Assembly (NCBI GenBank): GCA_049970095.1
Contig: JBMFNP010000009.1
Location: 1-40,167, forward strand
DNA: 40,167 nt
DNA from: SKW197 sp049970095
GTDB lineage: Archaea; Thermoplasmatota; Thermoplasmata; Lutacidiplasmatales; SKW197
Reading direction: 5' to 3'
Part shown: positions 17,601-24,981 of the stretch, piece by piece
Layout: each line of letters starts with the position of its first letter
Position numbering within the stretch: the stretch's first letter is position 1
Made by a program: the position numbers and the translations under genes
The notes under the pieces: model-generated
What the model saw: the letters and a program-made list of their open reading frames with translations, nothing else
The model's database searches: none
Told to the model about the DNA's origin: nothing

Positions 17601-18880
17601 TTATCAAGTATTGACTTGGCTGTATCTATACTGTATGGATATTGAGGTAGAGTATCGTTGTACCAGTAGGTATAGGATGGTGGAACAATTGAGTCCCCTT
17701 TTGTGCCAAAGCCCTGGAGCAACCTAGTCACAATATATTCTTTATCAATGCAGTGCGATACCGCCTTTCTAAATGGCAAACCCGCATCATTTCCACCATC
17801 TGGGTTAGGATAGGTTATTGGCGCATTTTCATCACTTCTAGGCTGATAACCAGTTCCTGTATCGTAGCCCTCAAATGGCAGAATCATGTTGAACATCAGA
17901 TAGTAGTAACCTCTGTCTGCGTTTGCAAATACCTTTGCACCCGGTATCTGTGAAACCACAGGAACCCAGCCAGGGTCAATACTCCACCAGATGTAATCAA
18001 TTGTTCCCTGTTTCAATGCTGTTACCATTGCATCCATGTTCTTGTAGATGATAAACTGAATTGCATCCACAAATGGCACCTTGTATGTGTTTCCGTCTTC
18101 AAGTGTGCTCTCCCAGAAATAATCAGGGTTTCTCTCAATCTTTGCCTCAATTCCCTGTTTCCAGTATGAGAATTTGAAAGGTCCCGAGCCGATCACATTT
18201 GCGGTCCCTGTATTGGGGTCATAACCCATATTCCAGGATGTCTTATCATCCCAGTGGTATCTCCAGATGTGCTTTGGTAGTAATGGTATTCCCATCACAT
18301 CTAAAAGCACTGTTGGATTTGTGCGCCAGAGCTTGAATTTCACTGTGTAATCATCTACTTTTTTCACGCCTTCATAGTATGTCTCGTTTTTGTCTGTTGC
18401 ACCTGCAATTGGTGTCCAGTCAACAGATTCCAGACTAGAAACATATCTGCCTACATCCATCAGGAAGTTGTATGTAAACACTACATCGTCTGCAGTCAGT
18501 GGATTTCCATCATGCCATTTCACATTCTGCCTTATTTTCACTGTCCAGTTGAGATGGTCCGGTGTATCCTCATTCCAGCTCTCTGCGGTCCATGGAATGG
18601 GTTCTTCAGTTGCCTTTGATGTCCCGCCCAGTGTATCATACACAAACCCTATCACATTCCATGACCACACATCATTTACTACACATGGGTTCAGTCCTTT
18701 CAGATCGCTCTGGAAACCAATCTTGAATACACCACCGTATGGTGGCGCCCTTGCTGTCGGAGCACTTTTCTCTGGTGTTTTTGCAGAAACCGCACCAGAG
18801 AAGGGTGTAGCTATCATCACTAGCACCAGCACAAATGCCAGTGCTGCAGTCACTACCCATTTTCTGCCTTTATTCTTCAT
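14675..18880 (-). CDS. Surface solute-binding protein (family 5) fused to Ig-like repeats with PGF-type anchor
   Basis: 1401 aa; ATG at 18880 behind GGAGGAG. Residues 1-40 are a signal peptide. Residues about 50-625 are a peptide/oligopeptide-type ABC solute-binding domain (SBP_bac_5): GGVFKIGFQSDLKGLNP, LTADDVVFTYNFL, GSGPFKFSYWKQGIEA and AVSHCIDKEYIV. Seven Ig-like (Big_1/invasin-type) domains of about 105 residues fill 628-1370, each with a T(D/G)xxGKAxxxxxV phrase. The tail is PGF (about 1375), a hydrophobic helix and ARRKEH, matching PGF-CTERM signals processed by archaeosortase A. It is thus expected to capture peptides or other solutes from a lipid-anchored stalk. No permease or ATPase subunits are in the window, so its transporter is elsewhere or absent. 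Confidence 0.85.
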   Translation of the reverse strand: MKNKGRKWVVTAALAFVLVLVMIATPFSGAVSAKTPEKSAPTARAPPYGGVFKIGFQSDLKGLNPCVVNDVWSWNVIGFVYDTLGGTSKATEEPIPWTAESWNEDTPDHLNWTVKIRQNVKWHDGNPLTADDVVFTYNFLMDVGRYVSSLESVDWTPIAGATDKNETYYEGVKKVDDYTVKFKLWRTNPTVLLDVMGIPLLPKHIWRYHWDDKTSWNMGYDPNTGTANVIGSGPFKFSYWKQGIEAKIERNPDYFWESTLEDGNTYKVPFVDAIQFIIYKNMDAMVTALKQGTIDYIWWSIDPGWVPVVSQIPGAKVFANADRGYYYLMFNMILPFEGYDTGTGYQPRSDENAPITYPNPDGGNDAGLPFRKAVSHCIDKEYIVTRLLQGFGTKGDSIVPPSYTYWYNDTLPQYPYSIDTAKSILDNANYKDVNNDGWREDYKGRTMDGPNNNGQIDILTPPADYDPIRAESGKMIANAMKQAGIKAESVPTSFGQIVDSVFVSRDFEMFILGWRLSLDPSWVYDFFNSKYDWYNPSIGDGGNNPSGYRNRYYDNISARVMEEMNAATRVQLVKECQGMIAQHLPTNVLYYRQVLEVADTSEWVGYNEKPGGIGNGWTLMEIHHPLVKPELNVDVKAFPASMPGTKDATMKLSVSTTRGDGSAYPGVSVSLTLSPTPNPTLIGIDATQKVTDANGKAEFFVTCKDNYPQDTVFKAIVNATDGTHNASANTYFTISMAGLNVEVTSPTIVEGIADNIFYFNATVKQFANPLSGAQVELQTLSPQDNLIFVNVRANTDANGTVSLKLKVTGNFTDSTPVTLTYTVWPAGGAKTIYQHYFVVSAKGGSIVNVAIDTIGTIEGVPGTTKTVNVTVTSGGTPLAGTSVYGFVSPADKGLSVVETNPIETGTDGKATFTLKVNELITLDTTFKFIAIVATGSYAALGTANAPVSKVTSMNTTVEINPAAITGNVGQSTTVKVTVTSGGTPIEGAAVSLDITPATTALSISPSTATTDSNGTATFTVSVTSAITSDTTYTITAHASYATLTATGTATLQVTAGENILVDLTLSNTEVAGITGAELTATVEVKNGSAPYPNVDVALTLNPSTGLSAETGKKTGADGKAVIKITVNQNFTADTTVNVKAVATIGSKTYESAAQTFTVRYVPYQITVVLAPSTVDGYKNTVVNATVTVMNGTTPMDNVTVTLTASPNTNIQVSPATAQTGADGKAAFTITLTEDFTTDTSIAVTPKATINGTEYTGAGTTLTVKGISAAYTVTMTLEKTEIEGKKDNTLKATITVKQGDVGVANLSVTVVFDQPGLSATTATTDADGKAVVTITITQDFTTETTVKVTPKVAGTDYAGSAQNLKVTPKPAQSPTPGFEIVGAIAAIALVAGILVYARRKEH
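14790..16998 (-). repeat. Seven tandem Ig-like (Big_1-type) domain repeats
   Basis: The segments begin at protein level near PELNVDV, GLNVEVT, GSIVNVA, MNTTVEI, NILVDLT, YQITVVL and YTVTMTL. They share a C-terminal half with TDxxGKAxxTxxVxxDFTxDTT. The last four are the most alike, suggesting more recent duplication. Confidence 0.75.
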
Positions 18881-18937
18881 TTTTTCTCCTCCTAACATTC
18901 TTTGGTAGTTTCGCTAATGCGGTATATCAAGTTGTGC

Positions 18938-18947
18938 TATATATAAT
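18938..18947 (-). promoter_or_regulatory. TATA box of the solute-binding protein gene
   Basis: An A/T-only alternating stretch about 62 bases before the ATG. With a start site about 25 bases downstream this gives a leader of roughly 40 bases that includes the GGAGGAG ribosome site, unlike the leaderless neighbours. Confidence 0.45.
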
Positions 18948-18961
18948 TTTGCATGCTTTGA

Positions 18962-19438
18962 CTATACTCTGGAAAAAGTAATGCCTTTCTGATTTTGATA
19001 ATTTCCGGAACGCGCTGGATACAATTTTTCTGGCATATCGCTAAGTTTTAAAAAACAGAGTTGCACAATCTTTTCACCGCATTTCACAACCACTGATTTT
19101 CCGCTTGAATTGTACATCGCAAGCGTGAGATTGCCATTAAAACCTGCGTCCACAAGCCCAAAACTCCCGATAATTCCCTTTCTAGCCAGTGAAGTTTTTA
19201 ACCAGAGTAAACCAACTAGATTCTCAGGAAGCCCAACACACTCCCTTGTAGCCACTAGGAACCTTGTGTGCCCAGGAATGGAAATTTCGCCCTCGGTGAC
19301 CTTCTCTGCCATTCCCTCTACCCACACCTCTCCTATGCAGAGGTCAATACCGTTTGGTGTGAGATGCTGTTCAATAAACGGTTCAATCTTCAATTTGTTT
19401 TCTCGCAAATTTTCAATAATTTCTCTATCCGCAAGCAC
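18962..19438 (-). CDS. dut: dUTPase, archaeal type (DCD/DUT superfamily)
   Basis: 158 aa from a GTG at 19438 (VLADREIIENL); the open frame extends upstream into the neighbouring gene but without family similarity. It hydrolyses dUTP to dUMP and PPi, keeping uracil out of DNA and supplying dUMP for thymidylate. The motifs WLKTSLARKGIIGSFG, LVDAGFNGNLTLAMYN, GEKIVQLCFLKL and the C-terminal GNYQNQKGITFSRV match the short archaeal dUTPases (about 155 aa) rather than true dCTP deaminases: the deaminase glutamate (in VLEFYN of bacterial Dcd) is Ala here, while the Asp of the GLVD motif is kept. A dCTP deaminase cannot be excluded on sequence reading alone, but is less likely. Confidence 0.75.
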   Translation of the reverse strand: MLADREIIENLRENKLKIEPFIEQHLTPNGIDLCIGEVWVEGMAEKVTEGEISIPGHTRFLVATRECVGLPENLVGLLWLKTSLARKGIIGSFGLVDAGFNGNLTLAMYNSSGKSVVVKCGEKIVQLCFLKLSDMPEKLYPARSGNYQNQKGITFSRV

Positions 19439-19451
19439 AGAAACACACCCC

Positions 19452-19883
19452 TTAAACTTCCTCGGAATCACGCTTTGAAAGATAATATATATCCTTATGA
19501 AGAATGTATCCCATTTTCTGGAAAAATTCAAGTGACGCCACATTCCAGTCTTCAATAAGAACACATATTATCCTGAGACCTCTCGCCTTTAGCCGCCGTT
19601 CCATTTCCACCACCATCTTTTTCGCAATTCCCTGTCTCTGATAGTTCCTTCTCACAGCAATTCTGTTAATCCAGCCTTTCCTTCCATCTTCCGTGCCTAT
19701 GCAAACACCTACGAGTCTTTCATCACAGAATGCTCCAATGAAGAGGTCAGGATTTTTAATCATCTGTTTGCTGAGTTCTTCTGGTGAATCCCTGCCTTTA
19801 GGTCTGAATGGAAGTCCTGCATCCACCCACACACTCACTATTTCTGCATACTGGTTCGGTTTCAACTCTCTAATTTCTATCAT
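19452..19883 (-). CDS. GNAT family N-acetyltransferase
   Basis: 143 aa from the ATG at 19883 (MIEIRELKPNQYAEIVSVW), with a TATA-like GATATATC about 25-30 bases upstream. The acetyl-CoA loop is RRNYQRQGIAKKMV (the Q/RxxGxG/A motif), preceded by the strand INRIAVR; the C-terminal strand is NVASLEFFQKMGYILH. This is a standard-length GNAT that moves an acetyl group from acetyl-CoA to an amine; the substrate is unknown. The stop is 13 bases before the dUTPase start, so the two may be cotranscribed. Confidence 0.8.
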   Translation of the reverse strand: MIEIRELKPNQYAEIVSVWVDAGLPFRPKGRDSPEELSKQMIKNPDLFIGAFCDERLVGVCIGTEDGRKGWINRIAVRRNYQRQGIAKKMVVEMERRLKARGLRIICVLIEDWNVASLEFFQKMGYILHKDIYYLSKRDSEEV

Positions 19884-20009
19884 TGAGAAATGGCATACCT
19901 CAGAATTAGATATATCTATCGCCCTCAAGATTGGGGCATAAGGATTCCATGTGAGCATTTCTTTATGGCACAGAAAAGGAGCATAAAAACCTGTACACCC
20001 ATCGCAGCC

Positions 20010-20933
20010 CTATTGGGGTTTTTCTGCCTCAAATTTTTCTCCGCATTTCCAGCACTTTTCATCATCTTCATCAACGAGTGCACCGCAGCTTGAGCATTTG
20101 AGTTTCTTCTTTTCAGATTGCTCTGCTGGTTTTTCAAATTCTTTCTTAGATTCCATCTCTTTCAGCAATGCTTCTCGCCGTTCTTTTGCCTTCCCAAACC
20201 ACCAATAAATGCTCACCATCAAATAGTAGCCTACACCCAGCATCAGCAATGTGTTCAGAAGGTAAATCCCGAAAAACGAAATGAGCATTTCCTGGTATTC
20301 CATAGTTACTGGACCAATACGAATCATTTGCTGGTTGTTTCTGGTCAGGTTAATCCATTCTGAAGAACCATTCAAATATGTACGGTGGATTGTGAAAGTA
20401 TAATACCAGATCATGTTCTTCTCCACAGTTGTGGTGTAATAATACAGTGCGGTGGTATTGGTTTCCCAGCCCTTCTGCATCTCCTCCATTTTATCGTCCA
20501 GAATATAGAGGTCTTTGGAACGAATCAGATAAACGGTATCACTTGTATTATTTTCCTTACGGATCTCCACTGTAAAATTAAATTTTGAATTGGGTGCACT
20601 CTTGTACGGAGTTACTGTTCCATTTGCGAAATTCCCGGCATCGTCACTGAGCACAACATCTCTCCCTTTCTGGACATAGTCGGTCTGGTAAATTGCTACA
20701 ACTGCAGCGGTGCAGATAATAACAGGCACTCCGAAGACAAGGAGGAACTTTATCTGCTTCCATCCACAAAGAATGGGAATTCCAAATGTAAAGAGCACAC
20801 CTGCAATTGGAACAAGACATGTGGCAGTAAGATATGCAGCCACATTCAGGGCAATAACTAGAAGCAAACCTAAAATCCTGGCAAACCAGCTCTTCTGAAG
20901 CACTTTCTTTATTTCTTCAATCTTCTGCTTCAT
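20010..20933 (-). CDS. Membrane protein with C-terminal zinc ribbon
   Basis: 307 aa from an ATG at 20933, with GGGAGGAGGT directly against it and an in-frame TTG 12 bases upstream as an alternative. Three hydrophobic helices lie at about 20-85, then a hydrophilic beta-type domain (about 90-220) with N-glycosylation-like NxS/T sites, a further membrane segment (ISFFGIYLLNTLLMLGVGYYLM, about 225-250) and a cytoplasmic tail ending in a zinc ribbon CSSCG-x10-CWKCG. A perfect palindrome lies between the TATA-like region and the start. The function is unknown; its topology resembles other archaeal zinc-ribbon membrane proteins. Confidence 0.65.
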   Translation of the reverse strand: MKQKIEEIKKVLQKSWFARILGLLLVIALNVAAYLTATCLVPIAGVLFTFGIPILCGWKQIKFLLVFGVPVIICTAAVVAIYQTDYVQKGRDVVLSDDAGNFANGTVTPYKSAPNSKFNFTVEIRKENNTSDTVYLIRSKDLYILDDKMEEMQKGWETNTTALYYYTTTVEKNMIWYYTFTIHRTYLNGSSEWINLTRNNQQMIRIGPVTMEYQEMLISFFGIYLLNTLLMLGVGYYLMVSIYWWFGKAKERREALLKEMESKKEFEKPAEQSEKKKLKCSSCGALVDEDDEKCWKCGEKFEAEKPQ

Positions 20934-20940
20934 ACCTCCT

Positions 20941-20952
20941 CCCAATATTGGG
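20941..20952. promoter_or_regulatory. 12-bp perfect palindrome at a promoter (possible operator)
   Basis: CCCAATATTGGG lies between an AT-rich box near 20957-20963 and the start codon at 20933, where a bound dimeric repressor would cover the transcription start. Seen directly; the operator role is inferred. Confidence 0.4.
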
Positions 20953-20982
20953 AAAGATAAATAGGTTTGGACGCATCGCCTC

Positions 20983-23058
20983 TCAGGATTTGCCAGTATT
21001 TGATACCGCTTTTTCTAGTTTACAAGAGTTTTCACTGATGGCCCTTATCATATTTTTTATGTAGTCAACTCTTGGAAGCCATGTTTCATTCGGGAGGATT
21101 CCATGCACATAAAGGAAAATATCTGCAACAAAACCCCTTTTGTCCTGGCTGAAAAGAACAGCATATTCTCCACCTAATCCTGTGAACCTGATGAGATAAA
21201 ACCCCATTTTCTCTTTTTCTTCCGTGATCGTAAAACCTTCATTTAGCAAGAGAGAGTAAAGTTTTCCACTAGCTCCCTTAATATTTCGCTTTCCAGATAT
21301 CTGGGCATGATAGCACACGGACATCGGTGAAAATCTGAGGATTTCCACATTTTCGCCACCGAAAGAACGCTGTGTGGTACTACTCATTCCAACTTCTTCA
21401 AAGAAGATTATCCTTTCTACTTGAATGAAGATTCCTCCTGCAATAAAGAATGTGTACACAATGAGTATTGGCAGACATATGAGTGCAAGTAAGTCGTCGC
21501 TGGGAAATGCGATAAAGAGAATGCCCAAGCTTGCGCAGAGAGAGATTGCAAGTACAATTACAAATGGAATGGAAGATACGGTTATGCCAGTGGAAAGAAG
21601 TGCGGTTCTTAACCATCCAGTCATCTCTCTCCACTTTGCCTCTCCCTCCTTCTCTTTGAATTTCCTGATACACCACAATGTAATGTACACAGCTGCCAGA
21701 AAGTGGAGGAAAGAAAACAGACCAATGAAGATGGGAACAGCATAAAATAACCATCTGGGCTTTCCTTTTATCTTTGACTTTCTTGCAATCCAGATGAATG
21801 GAATGTACCAGGGAAGCACAAAACAAGCACATACAAGGAAAATTCCTGATGCGGGATGCTCATAGAAAAATCCTGAAATTTCCATGCTGGTTCTCTCAAT
21901 TGAAAATATCTCAGCACTTACTGTTGACACAATGTCGTAATCGGGTGCGCTGTTTCTGATTTCTATATAGTACCAGTTCTCTGATTTTCTTGGGATATAG
22001 GCAGCAGTAGATGGTAGGTCTTTCAAAAAGTAAGCTGAAGGAAGGGAAATGAGCAAACTTATTTTCTGATTACCCTCCCACGAGGGAGAAGTTCCAAGCG
22101 GATAGAAAATTTTTCCATCCTTCAAAGGCATCTGGAACTCAATCTCAATTCCCTTGTATGTTTCTCCGTGTCCGTAAACTACAGAGAGGATTTTGTTTAG
22201 GGTTTCAACCAGTGTGGATTCATTTGAGGGAGAGACCTCTGACTTGAACACGGAATAGATATCCGGGAAACTGTAGATGTTAGGTGAATAAAAAGTCATC
22301 TGTGGGTTTGCCTTTACAAATTCTTTCAGTTTCTCATAGGTTTTCGGACACGCAGTTACAAAATCCTGAAATTCATTTTCTGGCACTGGCGGTCTTGTTG
22401 TTGCATTGAGATAGACAAAGTAGAAATCCTTGTACTTCTCAACAATTGAGCGCACCTTTGAGGAGAGAGTAATGTTAAGCCCTTTCACAAATTCTGCGAG
22501 TGCATTGCCTGATGTGAAATTAATCACAGAAAGGGAGTAGCCCTCACCATATTCCTCATACTGTTTAATCACACCCCCACCCATTGGTAGTACAAACCAT
22601 ATAGAGTACACAGAAAAATATGCAAATGGGCAAACAAAGGGTGTGAGAAATTGGGAACCGACACAGAAGGCAGTTGTAGCTTTTATATTGGTTTCAAATT
22701 CATTTTTGCCATTTTTATGCAAAACCAGAACATCTCTTGCCTCATCCAGACCCTTGCCTCTGAACTCCTTTTCTTCAATAACCTTTACTTTATTCACTGA
22801 TGGGATAACTGGTACTGGCACTAGATATTTCACCATCATTCCAGGCTCAAGAGAAACAATAGAGACGAACATATCAATTGTCTGGGTGTTGTCTGAATTT
22901 ACTCTAAGATACGCTTCCTGTCTTGGCTCAAAAAAAATTGATGATTGAGATTGAGGAGGAGGAATTCCTATCCCATCACCAGACACAGGGGCTGGGATGC
23001 AGGAAAGCAGGAGCCATGCAAAGAGCAGCACACAAATACTCAAACCTTTTTTTGACAT
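20983..23058 (-). CDS. Large membrane protein with extracellular N-terminal domain (DUF2330-like)
   Basis: 691 aa, ATG at 23058, with a TATA-like TTTATATA about 23 bases upstream. Residues 1-27 are a signal peptide (LSICVLLFAWLLLSCIPAP). A large extracellular domain (about 28-405) starts with SSIFFEPRQEAYLRVNSD and QTIDMFVSIVSLEPGMMVKYLVPVPV, reminiscent of DUF2330-type surface domains. Five or six membrane helices follow (about 410-580), then a cytoplasmic C-terminal domain of about 110 residues (YHAQISGKRNIKGASGKLYSLL). No catalytic motif is seen. Function is unknown; the DUF2330 link is only a resemblance. Confidence 0.65.
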   Translation of the reverse strand: MSKKGLSICVLLFAWLLLSCIPAPVSGDGIGIPPPQSQSSIFFEPRQEAYLRVNSDNTQTIDMFVSIVSLEPGMMVKYLVPVPVIPSVNKVKVIEEKEFRGKGLDEARDVLVLHKNGKNEFETNIKATTAFCVGSQFLTPFVCPFAYFSVYSIWFVLPMGGGVIKQYEEYGEGYSLSVINFTSGNALAEFVKGLNITLSSKVRSIVEKYKDFYFVYLNATTRPPVPENEFQDFVTACPKTYEKLKEFVKANPQMTFYSPNIYSFPDIYSVFKSEVSPSNESTLVETLNKILSVVYGHGETYKGIEIEFQMPLKDGKIFYPLGTSPSWEGNQKISLLISLPSAYFLKDLPSTAAYIPRKSENWYYIEIRNSAPDYDIVSTVSAEIFSIERTSMEISGFFYEHPASGIFLVCACFVLPWYIPFIWIARKSKIKGKPRWLFYAVPIFIGLFSFLHFLAAVYITLWCIRKFKEKEGEAKWREMTGWLRTALLSTGITVSSIPFVIVLAISLCASLGILFIAFPSDDLLALICLPILIVYTFFIAGGIFIQVERIIFFEEVGMSSTTQRSFGGENVEILRFSPMSVCYHAQISGKRNIKGASGKLYSLLLNEGFTITEEKEKMGFYLIRFTGLGGEYAVLFSQDKRGFVADIFLYVHGILPNETWLPRVDYIKNMIRAISENSCKLEKAVSNTGKS

Positions 23059-23093
23059 AGTTTAGTTTATATAGTGGATATAAATAAACCTTA

Positions 23094-23327
23094 TTAATGC
23101 TTTTCCAATCCGAAACTTGCAGTTTTATATGCAAGTGTGGTACATGCAAGTAAATCATCAAGTGTGTGAAGCAAACTCAGCAAATTTTTTGCCCTGGTTT
23201 CTGCCAGAATTCTGTTTTCCTCAACCTGCATCTTCACATAGCCATAATTTTCTTTCTCTACTGATGATGCCACAATCTCTGAGATTATTGCACTCTCAAA
23301 CTCAAGAAGTATTTTCGCTTCAATCAT
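23094..23327 (-). CDS. pcc1: KEOPS complex subunit Pcc1
   Basis: 77 aa from the ATG at 23327 (MIEAKILLEFESAII), which overlaps the stop of the preceding gene by eight bases; a second ATG lies two codons upstream. Pcc1 forms the dimer at the core of KEOPS, the complex that makes N6-threonylcarbamoyladenosine at position 37 of ANN-decoding tRNAs. The length (about 80 aa) and the pattern IISEIVASSVEKEN, then AKNLLSLLHTLDDLLACTTLAYK, match the archaeal Pcc1/CTAG family. The other KEOPS genes (kae1-bud32, cgi121) are not in the window. Confidence 0.8.
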   Translation of the reverse strand: MIEAKILLEFESAIISEIVASSVEKENYGYVKMQVEENRILAETRAKNLLSLLHTLDDLLACTTLAYKTASFGLEKH

Positions 23328-24315
23328 TCCCATCCTCAATGTAAATCTGGATACCAAGCTCTTTCACAAATCTCCAGTTTTCGCCAGCACGCTTTCCTTC
23401 CTCAATCTCCTGCAGGAAATTCTTTATTCTTGCATCAGTGTCGTCTGCATAATACAGAGCACATGCTTCAGGGATAACCCATGGAACCTTCCCCTCAATC
23501 GTTTCCATACCAGAATATTTTCCATGATGTCTGAGAATCATATGATAGAGTTTATTTTTGAGGCTCTCTGGAAAATCCTGGAGTGTGCGGAGTTTGCTTT
23601 CAATAATTTCAACTGATATGTAGGAATGGGTGAGAAATTTACCTGCATCTGAAGTATCTATTGTGATGCCTACAGTGTATTCCTGGATTTTCCCGATGTC
23701 GTGAAGAATAGCTGCAGTAATCAGCAGGTCCCTATCCAGCTCTGGATATAGGTCTGAGATTGTTTTGCAGATGCGCATTACATTCAGGGTATGTTCCAGC
23801 AAACCTCCAATATATGCATGATGTTTCTTCATTGCCCCGGGGCATTCCATGAACTGGGCCTTTATCTTTTCATCTGAAAAAACCGCTTTGAGGAGGGCAA
23901 GAAGATGTGGCTCTTGGATAGCATCAATTTCCATCTGAATTGCTGAAAACATTTCCTCCCTGCTCCTGCTGGTTGTGCCTACAAATCTTAACCCCTTAAT
24001 CTCCTCTTCGCTGCAAATTTTGAACATGTCTTTTTCCTCATTTATGTTGACGGTGAGTTCGTTTGAATAATTATCCATTACTACATCCCCTTCAAACTCA
24101 ACCACCGTTTTCCCTGGAATGATGTTTTCATAAAGTTCTGTACATTTAGATTGCATGGGAGCACCCCAGAACTTGAGCGGAATTCGGGTCTCTCCATCCG
24201 TAATTGTGATTTTAAAAAACTTTCCCTTTGCATACTCTTTGATAAATGTCTTCTCCAATACACCGAATTTCCCAGCAACTCTCTGTCCTACCACAAACTC
24301 AGAAATTTTTGTCAT
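23320..24315 (-). CDS. OB-fold and HD-domain phosphohydrolase (YhaM-like)
   Basis: 331 aa from the ATG at 24315; a TATA-like TTTTTATATT lies about 25 bases upstream. The N-terminal domain (about 1-105) is an OB fold (GVLEKTFIKEYAKGKFFKITITDG). The HD domain (about 150-310) has the metal ligands in HHAYIGGLLEHTLNVM, AAILHDIGK and MILRHHGKYSG. This is the plan of YhaM/Cbf1, a 3'-to-5' exoribonuclease of Gram-positive bacteria, so an RNA-processing or nucleotide-hydrolysing role is likely. It is translationally coupled to pcc1. Confidence 0.8.
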   Translation of the reverse strand: MTKISEFVVGQRVAGKFGVLEKTFIKEYAKGKFFKITITDGETRIPLKFWGAPMQSKCTELYENIIPGKTVVEFEGDVVMDNYSNELTVNINEEKDMFKICSEEEIKGLRFVGTTSRSREEMFSAIQMEIDAIQEPHLLALLKAVFSDEKIKAQFMECPGAMKKHHAYIGGLLEHTLNVMRICKTISDLYPELDRDLLITAAILHDIGKIQEYTVGITIDTSDAGKFLTHSYISVEIIESKLRTLQDFPESLKNKLYHMILRHHGKYSGMETIEGKVPWVIPEACALYYADDTDARIKNFLQEIEEGKRAGENWRFVKELGIQIYIEDGND

Positions 24316-24393
24316 AAAAGAAGAATAGGGAAGGAATATAAAAAGATAATGCAGTAACCGCGGATTTGTAGCAAACATACTGCCTAACATTTC

Positions 24394-24981
24394 TCACAGG
24401 AGCGAGCGCAGCCTTTCATATGGATGAATTTCATATTTTTTGCCCATGATCACAATTTCAACTCTTTCATTGTCTATTATTGTATGCTCAAGATTCTCTA
24501 TTTCCAGAATTTTTCCGAGCCTACAAAGTTCTTTGTGGAAATTTGTTCTGAGTTTTGAGTATTTTTTTTGGAGAAGAGGATTCAGTGTGTAGAGTTTCCC
24601 ATTTTTTCTGATAATTCCCAGTCGCATCAGTTTTCTCAGCGAATTTCTCACAGAGTTTTCATTTCGTCCGCACATTGTAGCAATTCCCTGGAGCGTCAGG
24701 GGTTTTGTGCAGAGCACCGCAATCCTGTATAAGCGCTGGTTTTCAAGTGCGTTGAAAAGGGCTACATCCACCTTCATTCCTTCAAGCACACAACCACCTT
24801 GAGATAGCATCTTCACATAATCCAGTGCCTGGAGTTTTCTGTGGATGCTACTTTTCGGGATTTCACACAGTGCACTGAGGGTGCGCAATCTCACACAGGG
24901 TCTCTCAAAAATCAGGAGAATTGCCTTCTGCATTCTCGGGTCTGCAAGATTTGAATACTTAACAGAATTTTTTTCTGGCAT
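24394..24981 (-). CDS. DNA-binding protein with tandem winged-helix domains
   Basis: 195 aa from the ATG at 24981 (MPEKNSVKYSNLADPRMQ), overlapping the 3' end of the deaminase gene by 23 bases. A longer frame goes up to 25128 but reads antisense-like residues inside the deaminase gene. Two helix-turn-helix units are visible: about 15-70 (AILLIFERPCVRLRTLSAL, then IPKSSIHRKLQAL) and about 90-150 (YRIAVLCTKPLTLQGIATM, then NENSVRNSLRKLMRLGII). The C-terminal part (about 150-195) is a compact alpha/beta piece. It is probably a transcriptional regulator, translationally coupled to the deaminase. Confidence 0.7.
   Translation of the reverse strand: MPEKNSVKYSNLADPRMQKAILLIFERPCVRLRTLSALCEIPKSSIHRKLQALDYVKMLSQGGCVLEGMKVDVALFNALENQRLYRIAVLCTKPLTLQGIATMCGRNENSVRNSLRKLMRLGIIRKNGKLYTLNPLLQKKYSKLRTNFHKELCRLGKILEIENLEHTIIDNERVEIVIMGKKYEIHPYERLRSLL

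Noticed and set aside
19439..19564. N-terminal extension of the dUTPase
   Set aside because: It overlaps the end of the acetyltransferase gene and does not resemble the family; the GTG at 19438 gives the usual length.
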